Shown in pieces: positions 10,516 to 21,203 of a stretch of DNA of 64,000 nucleotides. The number at the start of each line of letters is the position of its first letter. The first letter of the stretch is position 1. Source of the DNA: Clostridium sp. chh4-2 (GTDB lineage: Bacteria; Bacillota; Clostridia; Lachnospirales; Lachnospiraceae); NCBI RefSeq assembly GCF_002899675.1, contig NZ_PKUU01000001.1:1-64000 (forward strand). Direction: 5' to 3'. The translations under genes and the position numbers were made by a program. A model generated the notes under the pieces. The model saw only the letters and a list, made by a program, of their open reading frames with translations. It did no database searches and had not been told where the DNA came from.

Positions 10516-10808
10516 GCCGGAAAGAAGGGGGAACCTGGGCGGGCGGCGGATATGATAAGAGATAGGGGATCGTTTGCAGACCCTTAGAGGTACTTGGTCG
10601 GCAGAAACGGAAAAAGGCAGACGAATACTGAATTCCGAATCAGTATTTGAGGCGCCCTTGAACGACGAAGTCATAAAGAGTTCATCGTGAATGGCGCCGC
10701 GCTGCCTTTTTCTGTTTCTGGCGGCCTTAGTACCTCTTAGGGTCGAAACTCGAATCCCCTATCTCTTATCATATCCGCCGCCCGCCCAGGTTCCCCCTTC
10801 TTTCCGGC
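10516..10808. repeat. Large palindromic element B (inverted relative to A)
   Basis: A 293-bp element: perfect 55-bp outer arms (10516-10570 and 10754-10808), partly paired inner arms (10571-10620 and 10702-10753) and an 81-bp core (10621-10701). Read on the minus strand, the core matches that of element A: GCGCCATTC, then the 19-mer TGAACTCTTTATGACTTCG (10684-10666), then TCA, GGCGC and a CTGA/TCAG hairpin. The inner arms share CCCTAAGA..TACTAAG and a CTCTAAGGG-like strand with A. The outer arms of A and B are unrelated in sequence. Confidence 0.9.
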
Positions 10809-10833
10809 GTTTCTTTCTCAGTTAAATAAAGAT

Positions 10834-10861
10834 TTGCGGCAGCCCTTGGGTATGGTATAAT
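10834..10861 (+). promoter_or_regulatory. Candidate promoter of the hybrid sensor kinase gene
   Basis: TTGCGG (10834-10839), 16 bp, TATAAT (10856-10861), 31 bp before the ATG and just right of palindrome B. An AGGAGG ribosome-binding site follows. Confidence 0.65.
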
Positions 10862-10892
10862 GGAAAGAGAATGATGTTTTAGGAGGCCGGGG

Positions 10893-13800
10893 ATGATAAG
10901 AGCAGGGGAAGCAGCAGGGGTAATACATAATTTTTTTAATGCTTATATGGTAGAACGGAATTGGCAAAAGACCGCCTCATATTTAACAGAGGAAGTTCAA
11001 TGGGTTGGAACAGGGGCCAATGAAACAGCTGATAATATCGGTAAAGTCATTTCTTTGCTTCAGGAAGAGATAAGGCTTGATCCGGATCCATATGAGATCC
11101 GGCTGATTATAAATAAAGAACAGCTTCTTTCGGAAACTTGCGCGGCAGTCTTTGGAAGCCTTGAAGTTACCAGGCTTTTGGATGAGGATGCCGTGTCTTT
11201 GGAAGTGCGGGTGACCGCTTCCTGCATGGAAGTAAACGGAGAATGCAAAATCGCAGCCATCCATGCTTCTACGGGCATGATCCAGCAGGAGGAAGGCGAA
11301 TATTTTCCGGTCCGGTTTGCCCATGAGGCCAGGGCGGAGTTTGAAAAAAGGGTAAGCGCACGGTCCTTTGATCTGTTGAATAAAAGCATTCCCGGGGGCA
11401 TTATAGGAAGATATTTAGAAGAGAATTTTCCTTTGTACTGTGTAAATGACCGTATGCTGAACCATCTGGGCTATACTTATGAAGAATTTGTTCAGGCCAT
11501 AGAGGGTAATGTAATTAACAGCATTCATCCGGACGACCGGGAATGGGTTGACCGTTTGGTAGGGGATGCGCTGGAACGGGAAAAGGAATACGAAGTCCAA
11601 TACCGTATGCGGAAAAAGGACGGCAGCTATATATGGGTGAATGATGTAGGAAAAAAGGGGCTCGCAGATGACGGAAGGGCAGTCTGCCTGAGCGTAATCC
11701 GCGATGTTTCGGAAGAGCAGGAAGCTAAACGCCGTCTGACGGAAGAGATGGCCAATAAAGAGGATCAGGTTCAGCGGTATAATTCGCTGTTTCAGTCGGC
11801 TCTGTGCGGAATCGTCCAATACCGTTTTAGTGAAAATGGGGCGGTAGCCTTTAAAAATGCCAATGTGGAAGCGATTCGTATTTTCGGATACTCACCGGAA
11901 GAATTTTGGGATAAGGGCTCCTGGACTCTGGATGAAGTGACTGCCAATGAGGACAGGGACTATATAAGGCGTCTGATCAGCGGACTGGAACAGATCGGAG
12001 ATATGTGCCAGTTTGAATACCGGATCATGAGAAAAGACGGAACGACCTGCTGGATTATCGGAAATTCCGAGGTTATACAGGATGAGGACGGAACTTTGCT
12101 GATACAAAGCGCCTTTTTGGATATAGACAGGAATAAGAGGGCGGAGATACAAAACCAGCTGCTCTCCGAACAGGTAGAAGCGGGCAATGTTCTTTTAAGA
12201 ATGGCATTGGAACACACTTCGACTTGTGAATTTTATTATTATCCCAAAGAGCATTTGGCCGTCCTTCCGGAACGGACAGGAGAATATTATCATTGTAAAA
12301 CGAGATATGATAAGATGCCGGGAGACCTGGCAGAGGAACTGGTTGCAGAAGAATGGCGCAAAGAGTATGACAGGATGATACAAAAGATTCTGGGCGGAGA
12401 GAAGACTGCCAGCGCCCAGTTCAAGGCTAAAAACGGTGAATTCTGGTGCTGTATTACGATGTCGTCCGTAAATGATGCATGTGATAAAAGTCCTTCCTTT
12501 GTGGTCGGTATAATCGAAGACATTACGAGGGAGAAGGAGATGGAATTCGCGCTGCTGGAAGCCCGGTCCAGAGATCCTTTAACAGGTTTATATACGAAGG
12601 AGGCCGGAATCCGTATGGTGCGGGATTACATGGAGCACCAGGATCCCAATGAAGTCTGCGCGCTCATGCTGCTTGATATGGATGATTTTAAGTCGTTTAA
12701 TCAGGAGGAAGGCAGGGTATTTGCAGATGCGATCCTTCAGGATGTGGCCCGCGTATTAAAATCGGAAACCGGAAAAGAGGATATTCAGATCCGCTTGGGA
12801 GGAGACGAATTTCTGCTGTTTATAAAGGGATGTAATAAGGCTCAAGCCACAGTGTTGGGCCCCAGAATTGCATCTAAGATCCAGGAATTATTTGTAAAGG
12901 AAGGTTATGAGCGGAAGGTCTCCGCCAGTATCGGAATGTGCGTAACAACCGTGGTGGATGAGTACACAGGACTTTACCGCTGTGCGGAGAGCACGCTTCA
13001 TTATGTAAAAGAGCATGGAAAAGGAAAAGCGGCCTGCTATCTGGATACGTCCAATGAGATCGGCACCGTATTGACCCAGCTGTATACGGATGAGCATTTA
13101 TTTAATGAAATTACCAGCCAGGGCGAATTTAAAGAGGATGATCTGGTTGCATTTGCTTTGGAGCTTTTGATGAAGGCGAAGAAACTGGACGATGCAATTT
13201 TTCTGCTTCTGGCCCGTATTGGAAAATATTATCATTTAGACCGGGTTTCCATTATAGAGGCGAATCCGGAATATCTGAGCCTGCGCTGTACGTATCAGTG
13301 GGCGAGGAACCGGACGGATTCTCAGATGAACCAAATCGTCTATATGAATACGGAACAGTTCAAAGAACTTATAAACCTCTATGATGAGGATGGAATATGC
13401 GAACATAATCCGTTAATCAGCACGCTGGCATCCGGCATCCAGATATCTATATGGGATCAGGGAAGCTATGCCGGCACCATGAACTATGAGAGCCGCCAAA
13501 AAGGCCGGATTTGGAATGAAGCAGAGCGCAGAACGATGAAAGAGCTTGCGAAACTGGTATCTTCCTTTATAATGAAAGCGCGTGCGGATACCGTAAGCCA
13601 GGCGAAGACGGACTTTCTGTCCAGAATGTCCCATGAGATCCGCACTCCGATGAATGCGATTACCGGAATGACAGCCATTGCCAAAACCGTATTGGATGAC
13701 AGGGAAAAGGCCATGAAATGTCTGAATAAGATCGAATATGCCAATGAATATCTGCTGGACCTGATCAATGACATTTTGGATATGTCCCGGATTGAAAGCG

Positions 13801-14741
13801 GTAAACTGGAACTGAATCAGGAAGCGGCCGACATAGGACATCAGGCGGATAACCTGAAATCGTTACTGATGCCTCAGGCAGTTGAGAAGAATATCCGCTT
13901 AACCTTCCATAATAATTATACAAGCAACCGTCCGGTGAAAGCGGATATACTCCGTCTGAATCAAATTCTGATTAATATCATAGGAAATGCCATAAAATTT
14001 ACAGATCCGGGCGGTTTTGTGGATTTCTTTATCGATCCTCTGTACGAGGATGAAACATCTGTCAGGCTGCGTTTTTCAGTGAAAGATACCGGAATCGGCA
14101 TCAGCCCCAAATCCATCGGTCAGATTTTTAATGCATTTGAACAGGCGGATCGGAGTACAGCATCCAAATACGGCGGAACCGGTCTGGGATTGTCCATTTC
14201 CTCCCGTTTAGTTCAGATGATGGGCGGGGTTTTAGAAGTGGAAAGCGAGTTGGGAAAAGGTTCGGAATTTTATTTCGTCACGGAATTTAAGGTTTGTGAA
14301 AAGGAAGAGATTAAGGAAGAGGAGCCGGAGCCGGGAGAAGAAGCGGATTTTAGCGGAGAACGGATTTTGCTGGCGGAGGATAACGAACTGAACCGGGAAA
14401 TTGCGAAAGCGTTATTGGAGATGAACGGATTTATTGTGGAGACAGCTTCAAACGGTCAGGAAGCGCTTGACTTATTTACAGGCCATGATCCCGGGTATTA
14501 TGATGCAGTCTTAATGGATATCCGAATGCCTGTAATGGATGGTCTGGAGGCCACGAAAAACATCCGTCTGTCAGGAAAAGAAGATTCCAGAACCATACCC
14601 ATTATTGCGATGACAGCCAATGCATTTGACGAAGACAGTAAAAAGTCCATGGAAAGCGGCATGAACGGGCATCTGACCAAGCCGGTCGTAATCGGGCAGT
14701 TATTGGATATGCTGAGAAAATGTATGAAGAAAAAAAGCTGA
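10893..14741 (+). CDS. Hybrid sensor histidine kinase with SnoaL-like, PAS, GGDEF and receiver domains
   Basis: 1282 residues with no clear membrane segment, so probably cytosolic. Domains: SnoaL-like (about 1-130), three PAS (about 155-285, 295-425, 430-555), GGDEF (about 560-725, intact GGDEF at 636-640), GAF-like (about 735-900), HisKA with phospho-His H914 ([11 protein letters not shown]), HATPase with N, DTGIGI and GGTGLGL boxes, and a receiver domain with phospho-Asp D1209 ([12 protein letters not shown]). The upstream metal Asp of the cyclase is present (LLDMDDF), so c-di-GMP synthesis is possible but unproven. No separate response regulator is adjacent; output may be phosphotransfer, c-di-GMP or both. 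Confidence 0.9.
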   Translation: MIRAGEAAGVIHNFFNAYMVERNWQKTASYLTEEVQWVGTGANETADNIGKVISLLQEEIRLDPDPYEIRLIINKEQLLSETCAAVFGSLEVTRLLDEDAVSLEVRVTASCMEVNGECKIAAIHASTGMIQQEEGEYFPVRFAHEARAEFEKRVSARSFDLLNKSIPGGIIGRYLEENFPLYCVNDRMLNHLGYTYEEFVQAIEGNVINSIHPDDREWVDRLVGDALEREKEYEVQYRMRKKDGSYIWVNDVGKKGLADDGRAVCLSVIRDVSEEQEAKRRLTEEMANKEDQVQRYNSLFQSALCGIVQYRFSENGAVAFKNANVEAIRIFGYSPEEFWDKGSWTLDEVTANEDRDYIRRLISGLEQIGDMCQFEYRIMRKDGTTCWIIGNSEVIQDEDGTLLIQSAFLDIDRNKRAEIQNQLLSEQVEAGNVLLRMALEHTSTCEFYYYPKEHLAVLPERTGEYYHCKTRYDKMPGDLAEELVAEEWRKEYDRMIQKILGGEKTASAQFKAKNGEFWCCITMSSVNDACDKSPSFVVGIIEDITREKEMEFALLEARSRDPLTGLYTKEAGIRMVRDYMEHQDPNEVCALMLLDMDDFKSFNQEEGRVFADAILQDVARVLKSETGKEDIQIRLGGDEFLLFIKGCNKAQATVLGPRIASKIQELFVKEGYERKVSASIGMCVTTVVDEYTGLYRCAESTLHYVKEHGKGKAACYLDTSNEIGTVLTQLYTDEHLFNEITSQGEFKEDDLVAFALELLMKAKKLDDAIFLLLARIGKYYHLDRVSIIEANPEYLSLRCTYQWARNRTDSQMNQIVYMNTEQFKELINLYDEDGICEHNPLISTLASGIQISIWDQGSYAGTMNYESRQKGRIWNEAERRTMKELAKLVSSFIMKARADTVSQAKTDFLSRMSHEIRTPMNAITGMTAIAKTVLDDREKAMKCLNKIEYANEYLLDLINDILDMSRIESGKLELNQEAADIGHQADNLKSLLMPQAVEKNIRLTFHNNYTSNRPVKADILRLNQILINIIGNAIKFTDPGGFVDFFIDPLYEDETSVRLRFSVKDTGIGISPKSIGQIFNAFEQADRSTASKYGGTGLGLSISSRLVQMMGGVLEVESELGKGSEFYFVTEFKVCEKEEIKEEEPEPGEEADFSGERILLAEDNELNREIAKALLEMNGFIVETASNGQEALDLFTGHDPGYYDAVLMDIRMPVMDGLEATKNIRLSGKEDSRTIPIIAMTANAFDEDSKKSMESGMNGHLTKPVVIGQLLDMLRKCMKKKS

Positions 14742-14793
14742 ACCGGCACTTAAAAAGAGGAATAATTTTAAATCATCAGCAAGATGACATACA

Positions 14794-14836
14794 GCCGTAA
14801 AGAATGGAAGTTTCCTTTCTTTACGGCGTATCTTTT
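14794..14836 (+). terminator. Rho-independent terminator after the hybrid kinase
   Basis: GCCGTAAAGA (14794-14803) pairs with TCTTTACGGC (14818-14827), followed by a T-rich tail (GTATCTTTT). It sits 52 bp after the kinase stop. Confidence 0.8.
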
Positions 14837-14926
14837 GCCGGCCGGATAGAAATTTACAGTAACTTCATTTTTCTTAAAATTTGATAAAAAGTGGTCAGCA
14901 GGCAGCCGCCTTTTCTTTTTTGGTGT

Positions 14927-14954
14927 TTGCAATCATTTTGATTTATGCTATAAT
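14927..14954 (+). promoter_or_regulatory. Candidate promoter of miaB-mutSL-miaA
   Basis: TTGCAA (14927-14932), 16 bp, TATAAT (14949-14954), 43 bp before the miaB ATG. It is the only clear promoter before this run of plus-strand genes. Confidence 0.7.
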
Positions 14955-14997
14955 ATTTTGAAACTAAAATTTAAATGGAATTATGAGGGAAAGATAG

Positions 14998-16446
14998 ATG
15001 AATCATATAGAGACGCTACAGGATGAAAACCAGGGGAGCATACCGGTAAATGAACCGGAGAGACAACAGTATTTCATGAATAAAGTCCGCTCCCAAGTGG
15101 AGGAAATGAGTAAACAGGCGGGCCGGCCTTTGACCTGCTGTATCAACACCTTCGGCTGTCAGATGAACGCCAGGGATTCGGAAAAGCTTCTGGGGATTCT
15201 CGAACAGATCGGTTTTGTTGAAACGGATACGGATGAAGCCGATTTTGTCCTGTACAACACCTGTACGGTGCGTGAAAACGCCAACCAGAGAGTGTACGGC
15301 CGCCTTGGATATCTGAACAGCTTGAAAAAGAAAAACCCCAATATGCTGATCGCCCTCTGCGGATGTATGATGCAGGAACCGGAAGTTGTTGCGAAGATTA
15401 AGAAAAGCTACCGGTTCGTTGACGTAATATTTGGAACCCATAATATCTTTAAGCTGGCAGAATTGCTGTCTGAACGCTTAGACCGGAAAAAGATGGTGGT
15501 GGATATATGGGAAAAGACGGATAAAATCGTTGAAGATCTGCCGGTTGAGAGAAAGTATTCATTCAAATCAGGCGTGAATATTATGTTTGGCTGCAATAAT
15601 TTCTGCAGCTATTGCATCGTTCCCTACGTGCGTGGAAGAGAGAGAAGCCGAAATCCGGAGGATATTATAGCGGAGATCAAGTCGCTTGTGGCCGACGGAG
15701 TCATTGAAGTGATGCTTCTGGGACAGAATGTTAATTCATATGGAAAGAACCTGGAACATCCGATTACATTTGCCGAACTGCTGAGAAGGGTCGATGAGAT
15801 CGAAGGGCTGGAAAGAATCCGTTTTATGACATCCCATCCAAAAGATCTGTCGGATGAACTGATTGAGGTGATGAAGAACTCCAAAAAGGTATGCCGTCAT
15901 CTCCACCTTCCCCTTCAATCCGGCAGCAGCCGGGTTTTAAAGGTGATGAACCGGAAGTATACAAAAGAACAGTATCTGGAACTGGCAAAGAAGATTAAGG
16001 ACGCGGTTCCGGACATCTCGCTGACCACAGATATCATCGTCGGATTCCCGGGTGAGACAGAAGAGGATTTTGAGGAAACCCTGGATGTGGTGCGCCAGGT
16101 CCGTTATGACAGCGCATTTACCTTTATCTATTCCAAGCGGACCGGAACGCCTGCAGCCGCCATGGAGGACCAGGTTCCGGAAGATGTGGTAAAAGAACGG
16201 TTTGACCGCCTTTTAGAAGAGGTTCAGAGGATTTCAGCCGAAGTTTCCGGCCGCGATGCCCATACGGTTCAAAAGGTTCTGGTGGAGAATATGGACGACC
16301 ACCAGGATGGATTTGTGACCGGACGGATGGATAACAATACCATTGTTCATTTCCCAGGAGATGAATCCCTGATCGGAAAAATCGTGGATGTATACCTGGA
16401 TGAATCCAAGGGATTTTACTATATGGGGACACAAGTAAAACACTAA
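14998..16446 (+). CDS. miaB: tRNA-2-methylthio-N6-dimethylallyladenosine synthase
   Basis: 482 residues. The UPF0004 domain (NTFGCQMNARDSEKL, NTCTVRENA, GCMMQ) supplies three cysteines of the auxiliary cluster. The radical SAM core has CNNFCSYCIVPYVRGRERSR, and a C-terminal TRAM domain follows. It methylthiolates i6A37 in tRNAs reading UNN codons; its substrate is made by MiaA, encoded 5 kb downstream in the same run. Length and motifs fit MiaB rather than MtaB or RimO. Confidence 0.96.
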   Translation: MNHIETLQDENQGSIPVNEPERQQYFMNKVRSQVEEMSKQAGRPLTCCINTFGCQMNARDSEKLLGILEQIGFVETDTDEADFVLYNTCTVRENANQRVYGRLGYLNSLKKKNPNMLIALCGCMMQEPEVVAKIKKSYRFVDVIFGTHNIFKLAELLSERLDRKKMVVDIWEKTDKIVEDLPVERKYSFKSGVNIMFGCNNFCSYCIVPYVRGRERSRNPEDIIAEIKSLVADGVIEVMLLGQNVNSYGKNLEHPITFAELLRRVDEIEGLERIRFMTSHPKDLSDELIEVMKNSKKVCRHLHLPLQSGSSRVLKVMNRKYTKEQYLELAKKIKDAVPDISLTTDIIVGFPGETEEDFEETLDVVRQVRYDSAFTFIYSKRTGTPAAAMEDQVPEDVVKERFDRLLEEVQRISAEVSGRDAHTVQKVLVENMDDHQDGFVTGRMDNNTIVHFPGDESLIGKIVDVYLDESKGFYYMGTQVKH

Positions 16447-16479
16447 AGAAAATTAACGAGATTAGAAAAGAGGAAATTT

Positions 16480-19128
16480 ATGGGACTGTCACCTATGATG
16501 GTTCATTATACTGAAACCAAAAAAGAATATCCGGACTGTATTCTCTTTTACAGGCTGGGAGATTTTTATGAGATGTTTTTTGAAGATGCGATTACCGTAT
16601 CAAGAGAGCTGGAGATTACCTTAACAGGAAAGGAATGTGGCTTAGAGGAACGCGCGCCTATGTGCGGCGTTCCTTTTCATGCCCTTGATACTTACTTAAA
16701 CCGTCTGGTTCAAAAAGGATATAAGGTAGCCATCGCGGAGCAGATGGAAGATCCCAAGCTGGCCAAAGGACTGGTAAAAAGAGAGGTCATCCGAATTGTA
16801 ACGCCCGGTACCATCACCAGCGCTCAGGCACTGGATGAAACGAAGAATAACTACCTGATGGGAATCGTATATTTAGACGAATCCTTCGGAATTGCGACCG
16901 CGGATATTACAACCGGAGAATTTCTCGTAACAGAAGTATCCAATGAAAGAAATTTATTCGACGAAATTAATAAATTTGCTCCTTCCGAGATCATCTGCAA
17001 TGAAGCCTTTAACATGTCCGGGGTGGATTTGACCGATCTGAAAGAGCGGTATCATGTGGCGGTATCTTCAATGGATAATCGCTTTTTTGCCGAAGAAGCC
17101 TGCCATAAAATTATCAGAGAACATTATCATGTCAACTCTCTGGAAGGTCTTGGACTAAATGATTATGAGATCGGTTCCATCGCCGCGGGAGCAGTGATGC
17201 AGTATCTCTATGAAACCCAGAAGAGCACATTGAGCCATATCACCACGCTGACCCCATATACGACGGGCCAGTTCATGATGTTAGACACCTCCACCAGGCG
17301 GAACTTAGAGCTGGTGGAAACGATGCGTGAAAAACAGAAGCGTGGAACGCTTTTATGGGTGCTGGATAAAACAAAGACGGCCATGGGCGCCAGGCTGCTG
17401 CGCAATTTCCTGGAACAGCCTCTGATCGACCGGGATGAAATCTTAAAGAGACAGAATGCCATTGAAGAACTCAATATGAATTTTATCTCCCGAGAGGAAA
17501 TCTGCGAGTATTTAAATCCGATCTATGACCTGGAACGTCTCATTGGACGGATCAGCTATAAAACAGCCAATCCCAGGGATTTAATCGCATTTAAAAATTC
17601 CCTGGAGATGCTTCCTCACATCAAAAACATTTTAAAAGAATTCAGCTCCCAGCTGTTTCGGGAATTGGACGAGGATTTAGATCCTCTGGAAGATTTATAT
17701 CAGCTGATCGACCGGGCGATAGAGGACGATCCACCCATATCGGTCAGGGACGGAGGAATGATCAAAGACGGGTTCCACGAGGAAACGGACAAGCTTCGCC
17801 ATGCAAAAACCGAGGGAAAAACATGGCTTGCTGAATTAGAACAGCGGGAAAAAGAAAAAACAGGCATAAAAAACCTGAAAATAAAATATAATAAAGTATT
17901 TGGATATTATTTTGAAGTTACAAATTCGTTCAAGGATCTGGTGCCGGATTATTTTATCAGAAAGCAGACCCTGGCCAATGCGGAACGGTATACAACAGAT
18001 GAGCTGAAAAATCTGGAAGATATCATATTAGGCGCTGAGGACAAGCTGTTTTCACTGGAATATGATCTGTTCTGCCAGGTTCGGGACCAGATTGCCCTGG
18101 AGGTTTTAAGAATCCAGAAGTCTGCAAAAGCGATAGCCGGAATGGATGTGTTCGCATCCCTTTCCGTAGTTGCCACCAGGAATAATTACATAAAGCCTTC
18201 GATCAATGAAAAGGGCATCATCCAGATCAAAAACGGACGCCATCCGGTTGTGGAAAAGATGATGCGCGACGATCTTTTCGTATCCAACGATACTTATCTG
18301 GATAATGGAAAAAACAGGATTTCCATTATAACAGGGCCCAATATGGCCGGAAAATCCACTTATATGAGACAGACGGCCCTGATCGTTTTAATGGCCCAGG
18401 TGGGCAGCTTTGTGCCTGCGGAATCTGCCAATGTGGGAATCTGCGACCGGATTTTCACCCGTGTGGGAGCTTCCGATGATTTAGCAAGCGGTCAAAGCAC
18501 CTTTATGGTGGAGATGACCGAGGTTGCCAATATTCTCAGAAATGCGACGAAAAACAGCCTTCTGATCCTGGACGAGATCGGCCGGGGCACCAGCACCTTC
18601 GACGGGCTCAGCATTGCATGGGCGGTTGTGGAACATATCAGCAACACGAAGGTGTTAGGGGCGAAAACATTGTTTGCAACCCATTATCATGAGCTGACCG
18701 AACTGGAAGGCACCATGAGCGGGGTCAATAACTACTGTATCGCGGTAAAAGAACAGGGGGATGACATTGTCTTCCTGAGAAAGATCGTAAAAGGCGGGGC
18801 GGATAAGAGCTACGGAATCCAGGTGGCAAAGCTGGCCGGCGTGCCGGAGCCTGTAATTGAACGGGCAAAAGAACTGGTGGAAGAGTTAAGCAGCGCCGAT
18901 ATTACAGCGAAAGCCAAGGAGATCGCCCAGTCCTCAACCAATTTGAGCCAGAGAAAATCAGTGCCCAAGCCGGACGAAGTGGATCTTCTTCAGATGTCCA
19001 TCTTTGAGACGGTAAAAGATGATGATATTATTAAAGAACTGTCGGATATGGATCTTGGTAAGATGACGCCGATCGATGCATTGAATACATTGTACCAGCT
19101 TCAGACAAAGATTAAGAACCGCTGGTAG
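16480..19128 (+). CDS. mutS: DNA mismatch repair protein MutS
   Basis: 882 residues. The N terminus has the mismatch-wedging Phe-x-Glu (GDFYEMFFED). The ATPase has Walker A GPNMAGKSTYMRQ, the STFMVEM segment, Walker B LLILDEIGRGTSTFDG and the ATHYHEL motif. It scans DNA as a dimer and recruits MutL, encoded 14 bp downstream. Ribosome-binding site AGAGGAAA before ATG. Confidence 0.98.
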   Translation: MGLSPMMVHYTETKKEYPDCILFYRLGDFYEMFFEDAITVSRELEITLTGKECGLEERAPMCGVPFHALDTYLNRLVQKGYKVAIAEQMEDPKLAKGLVKREVIRIVTPGTITSAQALDETKNNYLMGIVYLDESFGIATADITTGEFLVTEVSNERNLFDEINKFAPSEIICNEAFNMSGVDLTDLKERYHVAVSSMDNRFFAEEACHKIIREHYHVNSLEGLGLNDYEIGSIAAGAVMQYLYETQKSTLSHITTLTPYTTGQFMMLDTSTRRNLELVETMREKQKRGTLLWVLDKTKTAMGARLLRNFLEQPLIDRDEILKRQNAIEELNMNFISREEICEYLNPIYDLERLIGRISYKTANPRDLIAFKNSLEMLPHIKNILKEFSSQLFRELDEDLDPLEDLYQLIDRAIEDDPPISVRDGGMIKDGFHEETDKLRHAKTEGKTWLAELEQREKEKTGIKNLKIKYNKVFGYYFEVTNSFKDLVPDYFIRKQTLANAERYTTDELKNLEDIILGAEDKLFSLEYDLFCQVRDQIALEVLRIQKSAKAIAGMDVFASLSVVATRNNYIKPSINEKGIIQIKNGRHPVVEKMMRDDLFVSNDTYLDNGKNRISIITGPNMAGKSTYMRQTALIVLMAQVGSFVPAESANVGICDRIFTRVGASDDLASGQSTFMVEMTEVANILRNATKNSLLILDEIGRGTSTFDGLSIAWAVVEHISNTKVLGAKTLFATHYHELTELEGTMSGVNNYCIAVKEQGDDIVFLRKIVKGGADKSYGIQVAKLAGVPEPVIERAKELVEELSSADITAKAKEIAQSSTNLSQRKSVPKPDEVDLLQMSIFETVKDDDIIKELSDMDLGKMTPIDALNTLYQLQTKIKNRW

Positions 19129-19142
19129 AAAGAAAGGAATTT

Positions 19143-21191
19143 ATGCCGAATATTACAGTACTGGATCAAAATACAATTAATAAAATTGCTGCCGGTGAAG
19201 TGATTGAACGCCCTGCGTCGGTTGTCAAAGAGCTTTTGGAAAATGCCATCGATGCCGGAGCGACGGCAGTGACAATTGAGATCAAGGACGGCGGAATCTC
19301 TTTTATCCGGGTTACTGATAATGGATGCGGAATTCCAAAGGAAGAGATTGCTCTGGCTTTTCTGCGGCATTCCACCAGCAAAATCAAGACAATCGAAGAC
19401 CTGTTCACCATCTCGTCTTTGGGTTTTAGAGGTGAGGCCCTGTCCAGTATTGCGGCGGTGGCCCAGGTGGAACTGATTACAAAGATCAGCTCCAGCATAA
19501 CCGGTTCCAGATATCAGATTGAAGGCGGGCAGGAAAAGGCGCTGGATGAGATCGGCGCTCCGGAAGGCACGACTTTTATTGTACGAAATTTGTTTTTTAA
19601 TACTCCGGTAAGGAAGAAGTTTTTAAAAACACCGCAGACGGAAGGGGCTCATGTGGCTGATCTGGTGGAAAAGATCGCCCTTTCCCATCCGGAAGTATCC
19701 ATCCGGTTCATTCAGAATAATCAAAACCGTCTTCATACGTCGGGAAACCATAATGTAAGAGATATCATTTATACGGTATTCGGCAGAGAAATTGCAGCCA
19801 ACCTTTTAGAAGTGCAGACCGGCGATGAAGAGGTGAAAGTCCGCGGTTTTATCGGGAAACCCGTGATTGCAAGAAGCAACCGGAATTTTGAAAATTATTA
19901 TATTAATGGAAGATATATAAAGAGCAATGTGATTGCAAAGGCTATTGAGGATGCTTATAAACCTTTTATGATGCAGCATAAGTATCCGTTCACCTTGCTT
20001 CATTTTTCCATCGATCCGGAATCTCTGGATATTAATGTCCATCCAACCAAGATGGAACTGCGTTTTTCAAAGCCGGAAAAGATCTACCAGCTGGTATTTC
20101 AGGCTTTGACGGCAGCGCTAGAACAAAAGGAACTGATACCGGAAGTATCCCTGAAGGCGGATGAGGATGAAGAAAAAGAAAAGCCGGTATTTAAGAGGGA
20201 GCGGATTCCGGAACCGTTTGAGAAAAAGAGAAGAGAGCTTTCCCCCGCTTTTATCCGCGAGTCTTCACCCGGTTGGAAATCAGACCGGGAAGCAGCAGTT
20301 ACTGCTCCGGATTTAAAAGAACTGCCGATCCGGGAGGCACTCAGAATTCCCGGAAGAACTCAGAACCAGACTCCTTTTCCTGATAAAAGGGAGAACAGGG
20401 TAATAATCCCGGGGGAATACCGGACAGAACGGCCTGAGACTGTGCAGACCCGGCCTGAAACCGTCGCAGAAATTGAGGAAAAGCCCTTGGAACCGGCCGA
20501 AAAACCGGTGGAGAAAACAGAAGCTAAAGCAGAGGAAAGCCGGCCGGCTGTGGTGCAGGAAAAACCGGAACAGCTGGATTTGTTTGAAGAGAAGCTTTTG
20601 GAGCCAAAGGCCAGAGAGCGCCACAAATTGATCGGACAATTGTTTGATACCTACTGGCTGGTGGAATTTAACCAGCAGCTTTATATCATTGACCAGCATG
20701 CGGCCCATGAAAAGGTTTTGTTTGAAAAAACCATGCAGTCCTTAAAACAAAGGGAGTATACGTCACAGATGGTAAACCCTCCGATTATTCTCACACTCAG
20801 CGGAAATGAAGAGATCCTGTTAAAAGAGTACCTTGAATATTTCACCAAAATGGGATTTGAAATCGAACATTTTGGCGGGAAGGAATATGCGGTCAGGGCG
20901 GTTCCGGACAATCTGTTTTCCATTGCCAAAAAAGAACTGCTGATGGAGATGATTGACGGTCTGACAGGTGAGATTGCAGGCCATAATCCGGATATTATCT
21001 ATGAAAAGGTTGCGTCCATGTCGTGTAAAGCGGCGGTGAAAGGCAATCATCAGATGTCGGCATTGGAGGCGGACAAGCTGATCGACCAGCTTTTAGAACT
21101 GGAGAATCCATATGCCTGTCCCCATGGCAGGCCTACGATTATATCCATGAGCAAATACGAGCTGGAAAAGAAATTTAAGCGCATTGTTTAA
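19143..21191 (+). CDS. mutL: DNA mismatch repair endonuclease MutL
   Basis: 682 residues. GHKL ATPase N terminus (IAAGEVIERPASVVKELLENAIDAG, GFRGEALSSI), a charged proline/glutamate-rich linker (about 330-490), and a C-terminal dimerisation domain. The endonuclease motif DQHA-x2-E-x4-E is intact from residue 517 (DQHAAHEKVLFE). SCKAAVKG and CPHGRPT metal-site motifs are present. It is thus a nicking MutL of the type found in bacteria without Dam/MutH. Confidence 0.97.
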   Translation: MPNITVLDQNTINKIAAGEVIERPASVVKELLENAIDAGATAVTIEIKDGGISFIRVTDNGCGIPKEEIALAFLRHSTSKIKTIEDLFTISSLGFRGEALSSIAAVAQVELITKISSSITGSRYQIEGGQEKALDEIGAPEGTTFIVRNLFFNTPVRKKFLKTPQTEGAHVADLVEKIALSHPEVSIRFIQNNQNRLHTSGNHNVRDIIYTVFGREIAANLLEVQTGDEEVKVRGFIGKPVIARSNRNFENYYINGRYIKSNVIAKAIEDAYKPFMMQHKYPFTLLHFSIDPESLDINVHPTKMELRFSKPEKIYQLVFQALTAALEQKELIPEVSLKADEDEEKEKPVFKRERIPEPFEKKRRELSPAFIRESSPGWKSDREAAVTAPDLKELPIREALRIPGRTQNQTPFPDKRENRVIIPGEYRTERPETVQTRPETVAEIEEKPLEPAEKPVEKTEAKAEESRPAVVQEKPEQLDLFEEKLLEPKARERHKLIGQLFDTYWLVEFNQQLYIIDQHAAHEKVLFEKTMQSLKQREYTSQMVNPPIILTLSGNEEILLKEYLEYFTKMGFEIEHFGGKEYAVRAVPDNLFSIAKKELLMEMIDGLTGEIAGHNPDIIYEKVASMSCKAAVKGNHQMSALEADKLIDQLLELENPYACPHGRPTIISMSKYELEKKFKRIV

Positions 21192-21203
21192 AGGAAGGAT
21201 ATC

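Noticed and set aside
10360..10587. A 75-codon open frame in the AT-rich element and palindrome B
   Set aside because: No ribosome-binding site of note and no protein features; it crosses two different repeat elements.
9920..10808. CRISPR array or IS element
   Set aside because: There are no regularly spaced direct repeats and no transposase gene; the repeats are inverted and occur as two unlike-sized palindromes.
20313..20708. Minus-strand frames opposite the mutL linker
   Set aside because: They mirror the P/E-rich linker and have no start signals or family match.
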